NCBI GenBank assembly: GCA_937924335.1
Contig: CALDWW010000013.1
Span: 1 to 64,000 of the forward strand
Direction of reading: 5' to 3'
Length of the DNA: 64,000 nt
Source: an uncultured Gammaproteobacteria bacterium
GTDB taxonomy: Bacteria; Pseudomonadota; Gammaproteobacteria; Steroidobacterales; XN24
The notes under the pieces: generated by a model
Seen by the model: only the letters and a program-made list of their open reading frames with translations
Database searches by the model: none
Told to the model about the DNA's origin: nothing
Program-made: the position numbers and the translations under genes
Shown: positions 15,403 to 25,074 of the stretch, piece by piece
Numbering within the stretch: position 1 is the first letter of the stretch
How the letters are laid out: each line of letters starts with the position of its first letter

Positions 15403-16792
15403 GCGCCCCTCTCATGGTGCGCAGTTTCCATTCGGTTTCCGCGAGTTCCTGATCGGCGACCGAATCAGCCACGATGCCCGCACCTGCGAAGAGTTCTGCT
15501 GACGTGTCGTTGACGATGCTGCAGCGCAGCACCACGGACAGTTCACCATTCCCCGATGCGTCCAACCATCCGTAGGCGCCTGTGTACCAGCCGCGGCCAC
15601 CTTTCTCGTTGTCATTCAGCCAGTTGAGCGCGGCATCTCGCGGACTGCCCCCGACCGCCGGAGTGGGATGCAGGCGGCCTGCCAGATCAAGGAGGCCCGA
15701 TCCGTTGCGAAGGCCGCCGCGCAGCGGGCTCCACAAGTGGTGGACCTTGGGCAGGCTCATAATGCCTGGCGCAGGCGGCACTACCAGGCCGCTGCAGCTC
15801 GGCGCCAGCGCTTCCCTGATCTGATTGACTACGATCGTATGTTCCTCCAGGGCTTTGGGGTCCGCGAGGAGTTGTTGCACCAGCTCCCGGTCTTCTCCAG
15901 AGCGCTCTCCGCGCGGGGCTGTTCCGGCAAGTGCATCGGCGATCACCATGCCATTGTCCAGCGACAGCAGCCGCTCGGGCGAGACCCCGAGGAGCGCGAA
16001 TCCCGGCCGGGTCACCGCAAACCGTGCGCAGTCCTCGTGACCTGCGGCCAGCGCCTGCAACACCTTGCCCCAGCGAAGGCGCCGGGAGGTCGAGTACTTG
16101 ACCCGTCGGGTCAGAACCACCTTCTCCAGACTGCCGCTGCGGATATCCATCAGGGCCTGGGCGATCGGGGCTTGCCAGCCGCGATCCTCGATGCGGCGCA
16201 TTGTCAGTGGCGGCATCCTTTCCTCATGGCGCTCGACTGGCGCTGTACAGAGAGTCTCGAGCAACGAGGCCCAGTGGAGTTCGAGATCCACTGGATTAGT
16301 ACGGCCGCCGACGTCGGCACTGAAGATCAGCCAGCGCTGGTCGCCGGATTCTCGGAACAGGAGTTCCGGCACGACCAGTTCGGTGTTGGCCATGTCATGC
16401 CACATGGCACCCGGTGTTTCATTTGGAGAGAAGGCAAATCCGATGAACGCCACCGGATCGGGTCGTCCCGCGGGACCATAGTGTTGCCAGCGAGTACCCA
16501 GCGCCGAGAATTCGTCGGCCAGGACCTCCAGCCGGTCAGCCCCGGAACATCGGATACTGGCCGCTACGCCCAGGCCCGTGTAGGAGTGACCGGATGACTG
16601 CCGGCTCCAGTAGTGCGCGCGAGCAGTGGCCGGCAGGTGGGGCGCAAGATCCAGGTCATCGGCGCGAACGGAGATACTCAGCAGACCCTCCGGCAGAGTG
16701 TCACCGAGTGCTCGCAGTGTGGATCGCAGGCTGAAGGTGAGCCCGTCGATAACACGCTCTGCATCCGTGGCTGTCGCGCGACTCGTTCTCAA
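15389..16792 (-). CDS. menF: Isochorismate synthase
   Basis: A 467-residue chorismate-binding enzyme converting chorismate to isochorismate, the first committed menaquinone step. C-terminal family blocks are present: KVVLTRRVKY, FALLGVSPERLLSL, ADALAGTAPRGE, HLWSPLRGGL, HPTPAVGGSPRDAALNWL, RGWYTGAYGWLDASGNGELSVVLR and AGAGIVADSVADQELAETEWKLR. The N-terminal part is weakly conserved, as usual. The best start available is TTG at 16792; there is no convincing ribosome site and no in-frame ATG nearby, so the N-terminus is uncertain. It is the first gene of the menF-menD-lutABC-thioesterase unit. Confidence 0.93.
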   Translation of the reverse strand: MRTSRATATDAERVIDGLTFSLRSTLRALGDTLPEGLLSISVRADDLDLAPHLPATARAHYWSRQSSGHSYTGLGVAASIRCSGADRLEVLADEFSALGTRWQHYGPAGRPDPVAFIGFAFSPNETPGAMWHDMANTELVVPELLFRESGDQRWLIFSADVGGRTNPVDLELHWASLLETLCTAPVERHEERMPPLTMRRIEDRGWQAPIAQALMDIRSGSLEKVVLTRRVKYSTSRRLRWGKVLQALAAGHEDCARFAVTRPGFALLGVSPERLLSLDNGMVIADALAGTAPRGERSGEDRELVQQLLADPKALEEHTIVVNQIREALAPSCSGLVVPPAPGIMSLPKVHHLWSPLRGGLRNGSGLLDLAGRLHPTPAVGGSPRDAALNWLNDNEKGGRGWYTGAYGWLDASGNGELSVVLRCSIVNDTSAELFAGAGIVADSVADQELAETEWKLRTMRGALELG

Positions 16793-16906
16793 GACATCAG
16801 GGGATCAATGAGGAATCCGTAGTTTACCATGGCGGGTGGCGCCCTAATCGGGCTTGCCGGTAAAGGGGCGACGCGTAAAATGACCGCCTCATTTCAGGAG
16901 ACCAAG

Positions 16907-17728
16907 ATGCATTGGAAGTCAGCCGAAGACCTCGGTTTCGAAGATATCCTGTATCAGGTAAGTGACGGTATCGCCAAGATCGTGATCAACCGGCCGGAGG
17001 TGCGCAACGCCTTTCGTCCCGAGACGATCAAGGAATTGATCAATGCCTTCACGCAGGCCCATCTTGATCCGGATATCGGCGTCATCATCCTGACCGGCCG
17101 CGGCGACCAGGCTTTCTGTTCCGGTGGTGACCAGCGGATTCGGGGAGAGCATGGCGGTTATGCCGATCGCGAGGGTGTAAATCATCTGAATGTGCTGGAT
17201 CTGCAGATGCAGATTCGTCGCCTGCCGAAGCCCGTCATTGCGATGGTGGCCGGATACGCCATCGGCGGCGGCCATGTGTTGCACCTCGTCTGCGACCTGA
17301 GTATCGCCGCGGACAACGCTCGCTTCGGCCAGACGGGTCCCATGGTCGGCAGTTTCGACGCGGGGCTCGGCGCGGGATTGCTGGCCAGGACCGTTGGCAT
17401 GAAAAAGGCCAAGGAGATCTGGTTCCTGTGCCGCCAGTACGATGCGGCGCAGGCGCTGGAGATGGGCCTGGTCAACGCGGTGGTGCCGCTCGACCGACTT
17501 GAGGAGGAGACCGTGGCCTGGAGCCGCAGAATCCTGGAGATGAGTCCGACTGCACTGCGGGCTCTAAAAGCCGCGTTCAACGCAGACACCGATGGGCTGG
17601 CCGGCGTACAGGAACTCGCAGGGAATGCCACCGGCATGTTTTACATGACGGATGAGGCCCGCGAGGGACGCAACGCGTTCCTGGAGAAAAGGAAGCCAGA
17701 CTTCCGCAAGTTCCGACGGCGCCCATGA
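16907..17728 (+). CDS. menB: 1,4-dihydroxy-2-naphthoyl-CoA synthase
   Basis: A 273-residue crotonase-fold enzyme cyclising o-succinylbenzoyl-CoA to DHNA-CoA. MenB-specific residues are visible: [26 protein letters not shown] (the SGGDQ-x-x-RG loop), [34 protein letters not shown] and [14 protein letters not shown]. The ATG at 16907 was chosen because CAGGAG lies 6 bases upstream. It is the first gene of menB-menA-menC; menA follows after 13 bases. It is divergent from menF. Confidence 0.95.
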   Translation: MHWKSAEDLGFEDILYQVSDGIAKIVINRPEVRNAFRPETIKELINAFTQAHLDPDIGVIILTGRGDQAFCSGGDQRIRGEHGGYADREGVNHLNVLDLQMQIRRLPKPVIAMVAGYAIGGGHVLHLVCDLSIAADNARFGQTGPMVGSFDAGLGAGLLARTVGMKKAKEIWFLCRQYDAAQALEMGLVNAVVPLDRLEEETVAWSRRILEMSPTALRALKAAFNADTDGLAGVQELAGNATGMFYMTDEAREGRNAFLEKRKPDFRKFRRRP

Positions 17729-17741
17729 CGGGAACATCTCC

Positions 17742-18656
17742 ATGAAGGACGCGTCGGAGCCCGGTAAGCCTGGTGCGTGGGTTCTTGCCGCGCGCCCGAA
17801 GACGCTGCCGGTCGCGGTGGTTCCCGTGGTGGTCGGAAGCGCTATGGCGTTCGCGGAGACATCCATGTTCTCGGTGAGTATCGTCGTCGTCGCGATGATT
17901 TGCGCGTTGCTGATTCAGATCGGGACAAACCTGCACAACGATGTCGCCGATTTCGAGCGTGGCGCGGATGATCCTGCGACAAGGCTCGGGCCGCGGCGGG
18001 CGACTGCGGAAGGATGGCTGCAGCCCAGGGCAGTGAATCTCGCTGCCGCTATCTCGTTCGCTGCCGCGTTCTTCATCGGCCTGTATCTTGTCGCGATCGG
18101 TGGCTGGCCGATCCTGTTGCTCGGGGTCACCGCGATCGCGGCCGGCTATGCCTACAGCGGTGGTCCGCGGCCTATCGCCTACACCTGTTTTGGGGAGGTG
18201 TTCGTACTGGCATTCTTCGGTCTGGCCGCGGTGGGCGGAACCTACTATCTCCAGGCGTCGGGCCGGTTGACCGGCGCAGCGCTGCTGGCCGGAATCGCTG
18301 TCGGACTGCCGGCCGCCGCCGTCCTGGTCGTGAACAATACCCGCGATCTCGATGCGGACAGACGCGCCGGCAGGCGAACCTTCCCGGTCATGTTCGGGAA
18401 GACGGCAAGCCACATCCAGTACTCCGGATTCTTGCTCGCCAGCATCCTGCTGGCGTCAGCCACAGCGTGGCAGGCTGGCGCGGGAGCCTGGGCAGCAGGC
18501 TGCCTGCTCATGTTCCCCTGGGCATACCACTTGGGCCGGTGTTTCCGCGAGGCGTCGGCCCCGGGCGTGTTCAATCAATTGCTGGCGGCGACGGCTCGTT
18601 TCGGTCTCTGCCTCGGTGCAGTCCTGTCGCTCCTGCTGGTCGTCACGAGTCAATGA
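17742..18656 (+). CDS. menA: 1,4-dihydroxy-2-naphthoate polyprenyltransferase
   Basis: A 304-residue UbiA-superfamily membrane protein that prenylates DHNA to demethylmenaquinone. It has about eight hydrophobic segments. The MenA N-terminal block WVLAARPKTLPVAVVPVVVGSAMA is present, then the first Asp-rich motif NLHNDVADFERGADDPATRLGPRRAT and the second, NNTRDLDADRRAGRRT. The start ATG at 17742 lies 13 bases after the menB stop, with GGGAA upstream. The end overlaps menC by ATGA. Confidence 0.95.
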   Translation: MKDASEPGKPGAWVLAARPKTLPVAVVPVVVGSAMAFAETSMFSVSIVVVAMICALLIQIGTNLHNDVADFERGADDPATRLGPRRATAEGWLQPRAVNLAAAISFAAAFFIGLYLVAIGGWPILLLGVTAIAAGYAYSGGPRPIAYTCFGEVFVLAFFGLAAVGGTYYLQASGRLTGAALLAGIAVGLPAAAVLVVNNTRDLDADRRAGRRTFPVMFGKTASHIQYSGFLLASILLASATAWQAGAGAWAAGCLLMFPWAYHLGRCFREASAPGVFNQLLAATARFGLCLGAVLSLLLVVTSQ

Positions 18657-19702
18657 TCGACGACCGCGTTCGAATAAGCTCTTGTCGGGTTGTCGCCTAC
18701 GATTTGCCTCTGAACCAACCTTGGACAACTTCGCACGGCAAGCTGACTCACCGGCGGGGCTGGCTCATATCACTGATGGCAGATGGCGGAATGGCCGGCT
18801 GCGGAGAGTGCGCGCCACTGGAGCAGGCCGGCACGGAGCCGCACGATGAGGCGGGCGAGTCCCTTCACCGTTGGGCAGACCGGGTCGCCGGTATGAGATT
18901 GTCGAGACTCTGGCAGCTGCTCGATGAAGAAACGACAGGTCCCGCAGTGCGCTGCGCGCTTGAGGGTGCGGTAGTCGATCTGGCGGCCCGCCGGCGGCGG
19001 CGGCCGCTGGCACATCTTCTGAATCCCGCCGCGCCGTTGGAGGTCGCCGTGAACGCTGCGGTGGGTTCCGCGGATAAGGGTCTGGTGGGTCGTGCGGCGA
19101 GAGCAGTAAGCGACGGGTTCAAAGTGCTGAAGGTGAAGGTAGGTGCCGGACCTGCCGAGATTGAGATCGGCAGCCTTCGCTCATGCGCGGAACGACTGCC
19201 GCCGGGAGTCACGCTGCGTCTCGATGCCAATGGAGCGTGGAACCTGGCCGCCGCCCGTGTCTGGATGCGCGAGCTCGAGGGATTGCCCATCGAAGCTGTC
19301 GAAGAGCCGCTGGCCGACATGGACCCGGATGATCTGAGGGGAATGCAGCGGGAAGTGAACTGGTCGCTGGCCGCAGACGAATCGCTGGTCCCGCTGATCG
19401 GAATCTCGGGCCCGGGAGGCTTGCCGGTACGAAGGATCGTGATCAAGCCTATGGTCGTCGGTGGTGTCCGGCCAAGTCTCAGGCTGGCTACGCAAGCCAG
19501 TGACTGCGAGGTCGTTGTCACGACAACTCTGGAGGCGGCGCCGGGTCGCTGGTTGACGGCGCATCTTGCGGCGGCGCTCGATGACGGCTTTGCCCACGGT
19601 CTGGACACCGGGCGATGGTTGTCCGCAGACGTCGGACCCGGCCCGGTGATCAGGCGCGGAAGATGCCGGCTGGAGGACCCTGACCGACTGCCGTCATCCT
19701 GA
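18653..19702 (+). CDS. menC: o-Succinylbenzoate synthase
   Basis: A 349-residue enolase-superfamily protein that dehydrates SHCHC to o-succinylbenzoate. Visible are the catalytic-Lys strand FKVLKVKVG, LRLDANGAWN (first metal Asp), EEPLADM (metal Glu), AADESL (metal Asp) and VIKPMVVGG with the second Lys. The capping domain at the N-terminus has CGECAPLEQAG. ATGA coupling to menA fixes the start. It ends 15 bases before the convergent menE end. A much longer open frame upstream in this frame overlaps menA and is not part of the gene. Confidence 0.93.
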   Translation: MIDDRVRISSCRVVAYDLPLNQPWTTSHGKLTHRRGWLISLMADGGMAGCGECAPLEQAGTEPHDEAGESLHRWADRVAGMRLSRLWQLLDEETTGPAVRCALEGAVVDLAARRRRRPLAHLLNPAAPLEVAVNAAVGSADKGLVGRAARAVSDGFKVLKVKVGAGPAEIEIGSLRSCAERLPPGVTLRLDANGAWNLAAARVWMRELEGLPIEAVEEPLADMDPDDLRGMQREVNWSLAADESLVPLIGISGPGGLPVRRIVIKPMVVGGVRPSLRLATQASDCEVVVTTTLEAAPGRWLTAHLAAALDDGFAHGLDTGRWLSADVGPGPVIRRGRCRLEDPDRLPSS

Positions 19703-19717
19703 TGAGCAAGGCCCTGG

Positions 19718-21160
19718 TCAGGTGTCATCCAGCAGTCTGTTGAGGTCGCGGCGGCGGATCTTGCCCAGCTGGGTGCGCGGCATCTCGTTGATCTTCTTGA
19801 ATACCCGGGGGCGTATCTGATTCGGCAGATGCTCTTTCGCCCAGGCCTCGACTGCGACGACGTCACTCTCTCCGAGGTAGAGAGCAACCAGACAGGTGCC
19901 CCAGACCGGGTCCGGGTAGCCGGTGACGGCAACTTCTCTGATCCCGGGGCAACCGGATAACAGGTCCTCCACCTGCGCCGGGTGGACATTGACGCCGCCT
20001 GAGATGAGGACGTCATCTCCGCGACCCACAACCTGAAGTCGGCCGCGGCTATCCAGCCGGCCCAGGTCCTGGGTGCGGAACGTGCCCGGAGCGACCAGTC
20101 CGTGACCGGGGACCAGGCCGGGATTCGCGTAGCCGAGCATCACGGTCGGCCCGCTGACCTCGATGGATCCGACACCGTCACCCGACTCACGGTCCGGGTC
20201 GATGATCCGGACGCGGGTACCCCTCTGAATTCCCATGAACTGGTCATCGGTATCCGCCCCCCCGACCGCGATATGCGCCGCAGTCTCGGTAAGACCATAG
20301 GCGAGTCGCAGTGGCCACGAGCGTTTACGAGCCCGCCGCGCCAGGGGTGCGGACAGGGGCGAGCCGCCGATGAGTACACATGTCAGCTGGTCTGGATCCG
20401 TGCCGGCTTCGATGAGCCGGTGCAGCATGGGCGGCACCAGTGACGCATGCGAGATGCCCTGGCGCTCGATCGCGGACTTGGCAGCCTCGGTGGAAAAGCC
20501 GCCTTGCAACACACAGGCGGCACCCGCTGCCGCGCAGCGCAACAGGATCATGATCCCGCCGACGTGATTGAGAGGGAGGCAACACAACCAACGGCTGTCG
20601 GCGCACAACCCTACCGTTTCGTTGGTGGCCATGGCCGACATCGCGAGGTTGGATCCACTGAGCATCGCCGCCCTGACCGGGCCTTCCGTGCCGCTGCTGG
20701 CGATGAGCATCTGTACGTGATCCGCAGGCAGGGGCGAGGGTGCGGCCGGAGGTGAGTTGCCGACTGTCTCGAGGCAGCGCGCCGGTAATCGGCGTATGCC
20801 TTCCGGGAGATCAACACCGGCATCGGCGATGGCCTGATCTATGGCGCACTGGCGCATGAGGCGTCCTAATCCCGGTAGCGATGGGTTGACAGGCAATATG
20901 GGGAATCCGGCATAGAGCGCCAGGAAGACTGCACGGGCCAGCCGTGGACGACTGGCGGTGGCAATGGCGGTGACCTTTGCCGGCTCCAGCCCGATCGCGT
21001 TCAAGGTGCGGGCCCAGCGGCCCAGGCTATCCCACAAGCCTGCGTAGTCTAGGACGGCGGGGTCCTCAATAAGGGCTGGTGCAGATCCGCGTTCTTTGGC
21101 CTGGTGACGCAGCCAAGCCAGGGGGTGGTCAGCGGGTAACGACAACAGGTTTCTGTCCAA
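19718..21160 (-). CDS. menE: o-Succinylbenzoate-CoA ligase
   Basis: A 480-residue ANL-superfamily acyl-CoA synthetase. Motifs seen: the P-loop IASSGTEGPVRAAMLS (A3), LAYGLTETAAHIAVGG (A5), FRTQDLGRLDSRGRLQVVGRGDDVLISGGVNVHPAQVE (A7/A8) and a C-terminal R-x-x-LGKIRRR Lys (A10). It activates o-succinylbenzoate to the CoA ester for MenB. The start is TTG at 21160, overlapping the ubiE end by 32 bases; there is no good ribosome site, so the first residues are uncertain. Context in a men cluster supports MenE over other ligases. Confidence 0.9.
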   Translation of the reverse strand: MDRNLLSLPADHPLAWLRHQAKERGSAPALIEDPAVLDYAGLWDSLGRWARTLNAIGLEPAKVTAIATASRPRLARAVFLALYAGFPILPVNPSLPGLGRLMRQCAIDQAIADAGVDLPEGIRRLPARCLETVGNSPPAAPSPLPADHVQMLIASSGTEGPVRAAMLSGSNLAMSAMATNETVGLCADSRWLCCLPLNHVGGIMILLRCAAAGAACVLQGGFSTEAAKSAIERQGISHASLVPPMLHRLIEAGTDPDQLTCVLIGGSPLSAPLARRARKRSWPLRLAYGLTETAAHIAVGGADTDDQFMGIQRGTRVRIIDPDRESGDGVGSIEVSGPTVMLGYANPGLVPGHGLVAPGTFRTQDLGRLDSRGRLQVVGRGDDVLISGGVNVHPAQVEDLLSGCPGIREVAVTGYPDPVWGTCLVALYLGESDVVAVEAWAKEHLPNQIRPRVFKKINEMPRTQLGKIRRRDLNRLLDDT

Positions 21161-21863
21161 CGTGCAGGCAGGCGATGCCGAAGCTCATGTTGCGGTAACT
21201 GACATTGCAGAAACCGCAATCCTGCATCAGCGACTTCATCTCCTCCTGGTCGGGGAAACGCCGGATCGACTGGATCAGATACTCGTAGGCGTCGGGGTTA
21301 CGGGAGATCCAGGCACCCAGCTTCGGGATCACCGTGCTTGAAAACAGCTGGTAGAACGGCCTGATCGGCCCCCATGGCTTGGAGAATTCCAGGCATAGCA
21401 TCCGACCCCCGGGCTTCAGTACCCGCAGTATCTCCTTAAGCGCGCCCTCCATGTGGGTGACATTGCGGATGCCGAAGGCGATCGTCAACGCGTCGATCGA
21501 GTTGTCCTCCAGGGGCAGCGACTCGCCGACCGCTGCCAGCCAGCGAACACCATCGAGTCGTCGATACTTGCCGACCTGCATCATCTCCAGGCTGGGATCG
21601 CAGACGACCACGGTCCTGTTCCATCCGGCCAGCCGGGCGGCCACGTCCCCCGTGCCCCCCGCAAGATCGACTATTACCTGGCCGTCCGCGGCATTAACAT
21701 GTCTCGCGAGCGTCCGTTTCCACAGCCGGTGGATGCCGAAACTCATCAGGTCGTTCATCAGGTCGTAGCGTGGTGCTACCCGTCGAAACACGTTCCTGAT
21801 CAGCTCCTGGCGCTGCTCCGGAGCGACTTCCTGGTCGCCAAAACTCGTCGAGAGGTCGGACAT
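21129..21863 (-). CDS. ubiE: Demethylmenaquinone/ubiquinone C-methyltransferase
   Basis: A 244-residue class I SAM methyltransferase of the UbiE/MenG family. Family signatures: RVAPRYDLMNDLMSFGIHRLWKR, VIVDLAGGTGDVA (SAM motif I), DALTIAFGIRNVTHMEGALKEILRVLKPGGRMLCLEFSKP, and PKLGAWISRNPDAYEYLIQSIRRFPDQ. It performs the last methylation in menaquinone and possibly ubiquinone synthesis. The ATG at 21863 gives the family N-terminus; a GTG at 21884 is possible. It is transcribed with menE and divergent from the SDR gene at 22026. Confidence 0.95.
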   Translation of the reverse strand: MSDLSTSFGDQEVAPEQRQELIRNVFRRVAPRYDLMNDLMSFGIHRLWKRTLARHVNAADGQVIVDLAGGTGDVAARLAGWNRTVVVCDPSLEMMQVGKYRRLDGVRWLAAVGESLPLEDNSIDALTIAFGIRNVTHMEGALKEILRVLKPGGRMLCLEFSKPWGPIRPFYQLFSSTVIPKLGAWISRNPDAYEYLIQSIRRFPDQEEMKSLMQDCGFCNVSYRNMSFGIACLHVGQKPVVVTR

Positions 21864-22025
21864 CGATGATGGTTCCCTGCACACTATGGACGGCGGGAGC
21901 TAACATTAGTGGCGACAGGACGCTGCGGCAAGCGTACCGGGAATCCGCCAGGTCAGGCTTGACGAAGACCTGACGAGGTTGCCGCACGTTGCGCAGCAAA
22001 CAGTGATACTTCGGGAGATTGTCTG

Positions 22026-22943
22026 ATGCGGGTGGCATTGTTCGGTGGAACCGGTTTCGTAGGCAGCTACCTGGTCGATGCGCTCGTCGCCGCCGGCCAT
22101 GATCCCGCGCTGCTGGTGCGGCCCGGTAGTGAGGCGAAGGTGCGTCATGTCGATCGCTGCCGGCTCATCCCAGGTCATATCAGCGACGATGAAGCTGTCG
22201 CGGAGGCCGTCAGTTATTGCGATGCAGTGATCTACAACATCGGCATACTGCGCGAGTTTCCCGACGACGGGATCACTTTCAAGGCGCTCCAGTATGACGG
22301 GGTCATGCGGGTGGCCGAGCGCTCCATGGACAGTGGCGTCAAACGGTTCCTGCTCATGAGCGCCAATGGGGTCAAGCCCAATGGCACCCCCTATCAGGAG
22401 ACGAAGTACCTGGCAGAGCGGTTCGTGGCACAAAGCGAAATGGAGTACACGATTTTCAGGCCATCGATCGTATTCGGCGATCCGCGCGGTCGCATGGAAT
22501 TCTGCACCCAGCTGCGCGACGAGATGATCCGGCCACCGATCCCCGCCCCAAACTTCTATACAGGCAAATCGGCGAAAAGCGGCGGGTTCTCCATGTCGCC
22601 GGTGCATGTACGGGACGTGGCAGAGGCGTTCGTGAGGTCGTTACCGGACCCCACGACTTACTCGGCCACGTATCCGCTGTGCGGACCCGAAGCAGTCCCC
22701 TGGCCGGACATTATCCGGCGAATCGCCGCGGCTTGCGGCAGGCGCAAGCTTGTCATGCCGGCGCCGGCTGGCCTGGTTGGGGCAGTGGCCGCGGTCTTCG
22801 ACCGATTCCCGTGGTTCCCGGTGACACGCGATCAGTTGACCATGCTGATGGAAGGCAATACCGGCGACTCCAGCGAAGTCTTTGCGGATCTGGGGATAGA
22901 GCCCACCCCATTCGGCGTCGAGCAGCTGTCCTACCTGAGATGA
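22026..22943 (+). CDS. NAD(P)-binding SDR-type protein (complex I NDUFA9-like subfamily)
   Basis: A 305-residue atypical short-chain dehydrogenase/reductase with the N-terminal nucleotide loop FGGTGFVGSYL (G-x-x-G-x-x-G). The body has MSANGVKPNGTPYQETKYLAER (a Y-x-x-x-K pair), FRPSIVFGDP and a VHVRDVAEAF block typical of NDUFA9-like proteins. The substrate is unknown. GGGAG lies 8 bases upstream of the ATG. Its stop overlaps the start of the next SDR/DUF2867 gene (ATGA), so the pair is co-translated. It is divergent from ubiE. Confidence 0.8.
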   Translation: MRVALFGGTGFVGSYLVDALVAAGHDPALLVRPGSEAKVRHVDRCRLIPGHISDDEAVAEAVSYCDAVIYNIGILREFPDDGITFKALQYDGVMRVAERSMDSGVKRFLLMSANGVKPNGTPYQETKYLAERFVAQSEMEYTIFRPSIVFGDPRGRMEFCTQLRDEMIRPPIPAPNFYTGKSAKSGGFSMSPVHVRDVAEAFVRSLPDPTTYSATYPLCGPEAVPWPDIIRRIAAACGRRKLVMPAPAGLVGAVAAVFDRFPWFPVTRDQLTMLMEGNTGDSSEVFADLGIEPTPFGVEQLSYLR

Positions 22944-24424
22944 TCGAATCCCCGGCCGTGGAGCTCGCTCACGAGGGCCGCTGGCTGGTGTTCGGCGCCA
23001 GCGGTTACGTCGGCGGTCACCTTGTACCCCGCCTGCTCGGCGAGGGGCGTGCAGTGAGAGCCGTTGCCAGGAACATCAAAACTCTCGAAGGCCGGGGCTG
23101 GGAGGGCGCTGAACTGGCAAGCGGCGACGCGCTGGATCCGGCGTCTCTGCCAGCCGTGCTGGAGGGTGTCGATGTCGCTTTCTATCTGGTTCACTCCATG
23201 GCGGCGGGCCGCGGTTTCGCCGAGCTCGATCTGCAGGCAGCCAGGAATTTCTCCGAGGCCGCCCGCAATACCGGTATCCGGAGGATCATCTATCTGGGCG
23301 GTCTTGTCCCGCCGGAGCCCGAGTCTGAGCACCTGCAGTCGCGAGCGGACACGGGGGCCGTACTTCGCGATTCCGGCGTGCCGGTGACGGAAATTCGCGC
23401 TGGGATCATAGTGGGTCCGGGATCAGCTGCCTTCGAGGTGATACGGGACCTGGTAAACAACCTTCCATTCATGATTACGCCAAAGTGGGTCCGGTCGCGC
23501 ACTCCGCCGATCGCGTTGGGCAACCTGCTCGAGTATCTCGCCCGGGTGCCGGAGGTCCCGCAGACCGCCGGCAAAACCTATGACGTGGCGGGTCCCGAGA
23601 TGTTGTCCTATGAAGACTTGATGCGCCAGTTCGGCGAATGCGTGGGGAAACGTCCAGGCATCTTGCCGGTGCCGGTCTTGAGCCCCGGTCTTTCGTCTCG
23701 TTGGCTGGGGCTGGTGACTTCCGTCCCGTCTGCGGTGGCCCGGGCCCTGATCGGTGGGTTGTCTCACGACATTCCGGCGCAACCCGAACCGCTGAGGCGG
23801 CTCGTGCCGCAGGACTTGCTCAACTTCCGCGAAGCGGTCCGTGAGTCCTTGCAGATGGAACGCGACAATGCGGTCGCCGGTCGCTGGATCGAGGGTGCCC
23901 TGATGTTCCGCGGCTTCCGGTCCGATCACGCATACTACGCCAAGAAGTCCTGCGGCCAGGCGACGACGGGGGCGTCTCTGGAGAACATTTGGAAAGTGGT
24001 CTGCTCCATCGGCGGCCGCAACCGGTACTTTTACATGAACGCTCTCTGGACGCTGCGGGAATTGATGGACTGGCTGGTTGGCGGGCCAGGATTTATGCGA
24101 GCCCGTCGAGATCCTTGCGAGCTGCGTGTCGGCGACTATGTCGACTCCTGGCAGGTAGTAGCCATGGAGCCCGGTCGACGTCTGACCCTCGGTTTCGGCA
24201 TGCGGGCGCCGGGTTCGGGGGTTCTCGAATTCGAGCTCATGCCGCAAGGGGAGCGCAACGTTCTCTCTGCGACTCTGTACTGGCATCCGGCCGGCGTCTG
24301 GGGACTCCTCTACTGGCACGCTCTTGCACCCTTGCACACTTTCATTCTCGAGGGGATGAGTTCGGCGATCGTTAGGCGAGCCGAACGGCTCTGCAACGCT
24401 GAAGACGACAGGGTGGTCGTCTAG
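22940..24424 (+). CDS. SDR plus DUF2867 protein (YbjT-like)
   Basis: A 494-residue protein. Residues about 10-310 form an SDR domain (VFGASGYVGGHLVPRLL nucleotide loop, FYLVHSM, IYLGGLVP, EIRAGIIVGPGSAAFE). About residue 330 onward matches DUF2867 (GFRSDHAYYAKKS, LWTLRELMDWLVGGPG, ELRVGDYVDSW, LYWHALAPLHTFILEGM). E. coli YbjT has this two-domain layout; its role is not firmly known. The start is fixed by the ATGA overlap with the upstream gene; the open frame further upstream is a shadow of that gene. Confidence 0.85.
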   Translation: MIESPAVELAHEGRWLVFGASGYVGGHLVPRLLGEGRAVRAVARNIKTLEGRGWEGAELASGDALDPASLPAVLEGVDVAFYLVHSMAAGRGFAELDLQAARNFSEAARNTGIRRIIYLGGLVPPEPESEHLQSRADTGAVLRDSGVPVTEIRAGIIVGPGSAAFEVIRDLVNNLPFMITPKWVRSRTPPIALGNLLEYLARVPEVPQTAGKTYDVAGPEMLSYEDLMRQFGECVGKRPGILPVPVLSPGLSSRWLGLVTSVPSAVARALIGGLSHDIPAQPEPLRRLVPQDLLNFREAVRESLQMERDNAVAGRWIEGALMFRGFRSDHAYYAKKSCGQATTGASLENIWKVVCSIGGRNRYFYMNALWTLRELMDWLVGGPGFMRARRDPCELRVGDYVDSWQVVAMEPGRRLTLGFGMRAPGSGVLEFELMPQGERNVLSATLYWHPAGVWGLLYWHALAPLHTFILEGMSSAIVRRAERLCNAEDDRVVV

Positions 24425-24468
24425 AATCAAGTCAGGAGAGATCGCTGCGCTTCTATCGGAGAATTCCC

Positions 24469-25059
24469 ATGGAAACAGTTGCATCACGGCAAGTCGAGGC
24501 GGTACCAGGTAATGCACTTCTGGTCGTGGACACCCAGAACGATTTCATGCCCGGGGGCGCCCTGGGTGTGGACGGTGGAGATGAAATCGTACCGCTGGTG
24601 AACCGATTAGTTCGTCAGTTTCATGACGCCGGGCTGCCGATAGTGTTCTCGCGCGACTGGCATCCTGAAGCTCACTGTTCTTTTGAAGAGCAGGGCGGGC
24701 CGTGGCCCCCGCATTGCGTCCAGGGCTCGATCGGGGCGGAGTTCTTCCCTGCCATTCACATTCCCGAAGATGCCATCATAGTGTCCAAGGCGAGCCGCGC
24801 CGAGGAAGAGGCTTATTCGGCTTTTCAGGGCACCGATCTGGCCGAACTTCTCAATCGGAAAGGCGTGTCCAGGCTGTTGATCGTCGGGCTGGCGACTGAT
24901 TATTGCGTTCTGGCCAGCGCACGGGATGCACTGAAGAAAGGATTCGAGATCATCGTACTGGAAGAAGGCGTGCGCGCGGTCAACGTCCGGCCCGATGACG
25001 GCCGGCGGGCGCTCCAGGAACTGCGCAATTCCGGAGCGGAGATTCTCCGGGCGGCCTGA
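24469..25059 (+). CDS. pncA: Nicotinamidase
   Basis: A 196-residue isochorismatase-fold hydrolase converting nicotinamide to nicotinate. The catalytic triad is visible as Asp21 (VVDTQNDFMPGG), Lys107 (IVSKAS) and Cys146 (LATDYCVLAS). Metal ligands are Asp63, His65 and His69 (RDWHPEAHC). GGAG lies 7 bases before the ATG. The next gene, 15 bases on, is nicotinate phosphoribosyltransferase, so the pair completes the deamidating NAD salvage route. Confidence 0.95.
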   Translation: METVASRQVEAVPGNALLVVDTQNDFMPGGALGVDGGDEIVPLVNRLVRQFHDAGLPIVFSRDWHPEAHCSFEEQGGPWPPHCVQGSIGAEFFPAIHIPEDAIIVSKASRAEEEAYSAFQGTDLAELLNRKGVSRLLIVGLATDYCVLASARDALKKGFEIIVLEEGVRAVNVRPDDGRRALQELRNSGAEILRAA

Positions 25060-25074
25060 CCGAAGCGGGTCTGA

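Noticed and set aside
18014..18652. In-frame extension of menC upstream over menA
   Set aside because: The residues are a frame-shifted shadow of menA. The ATGA overlap at 18653 is the natural start.
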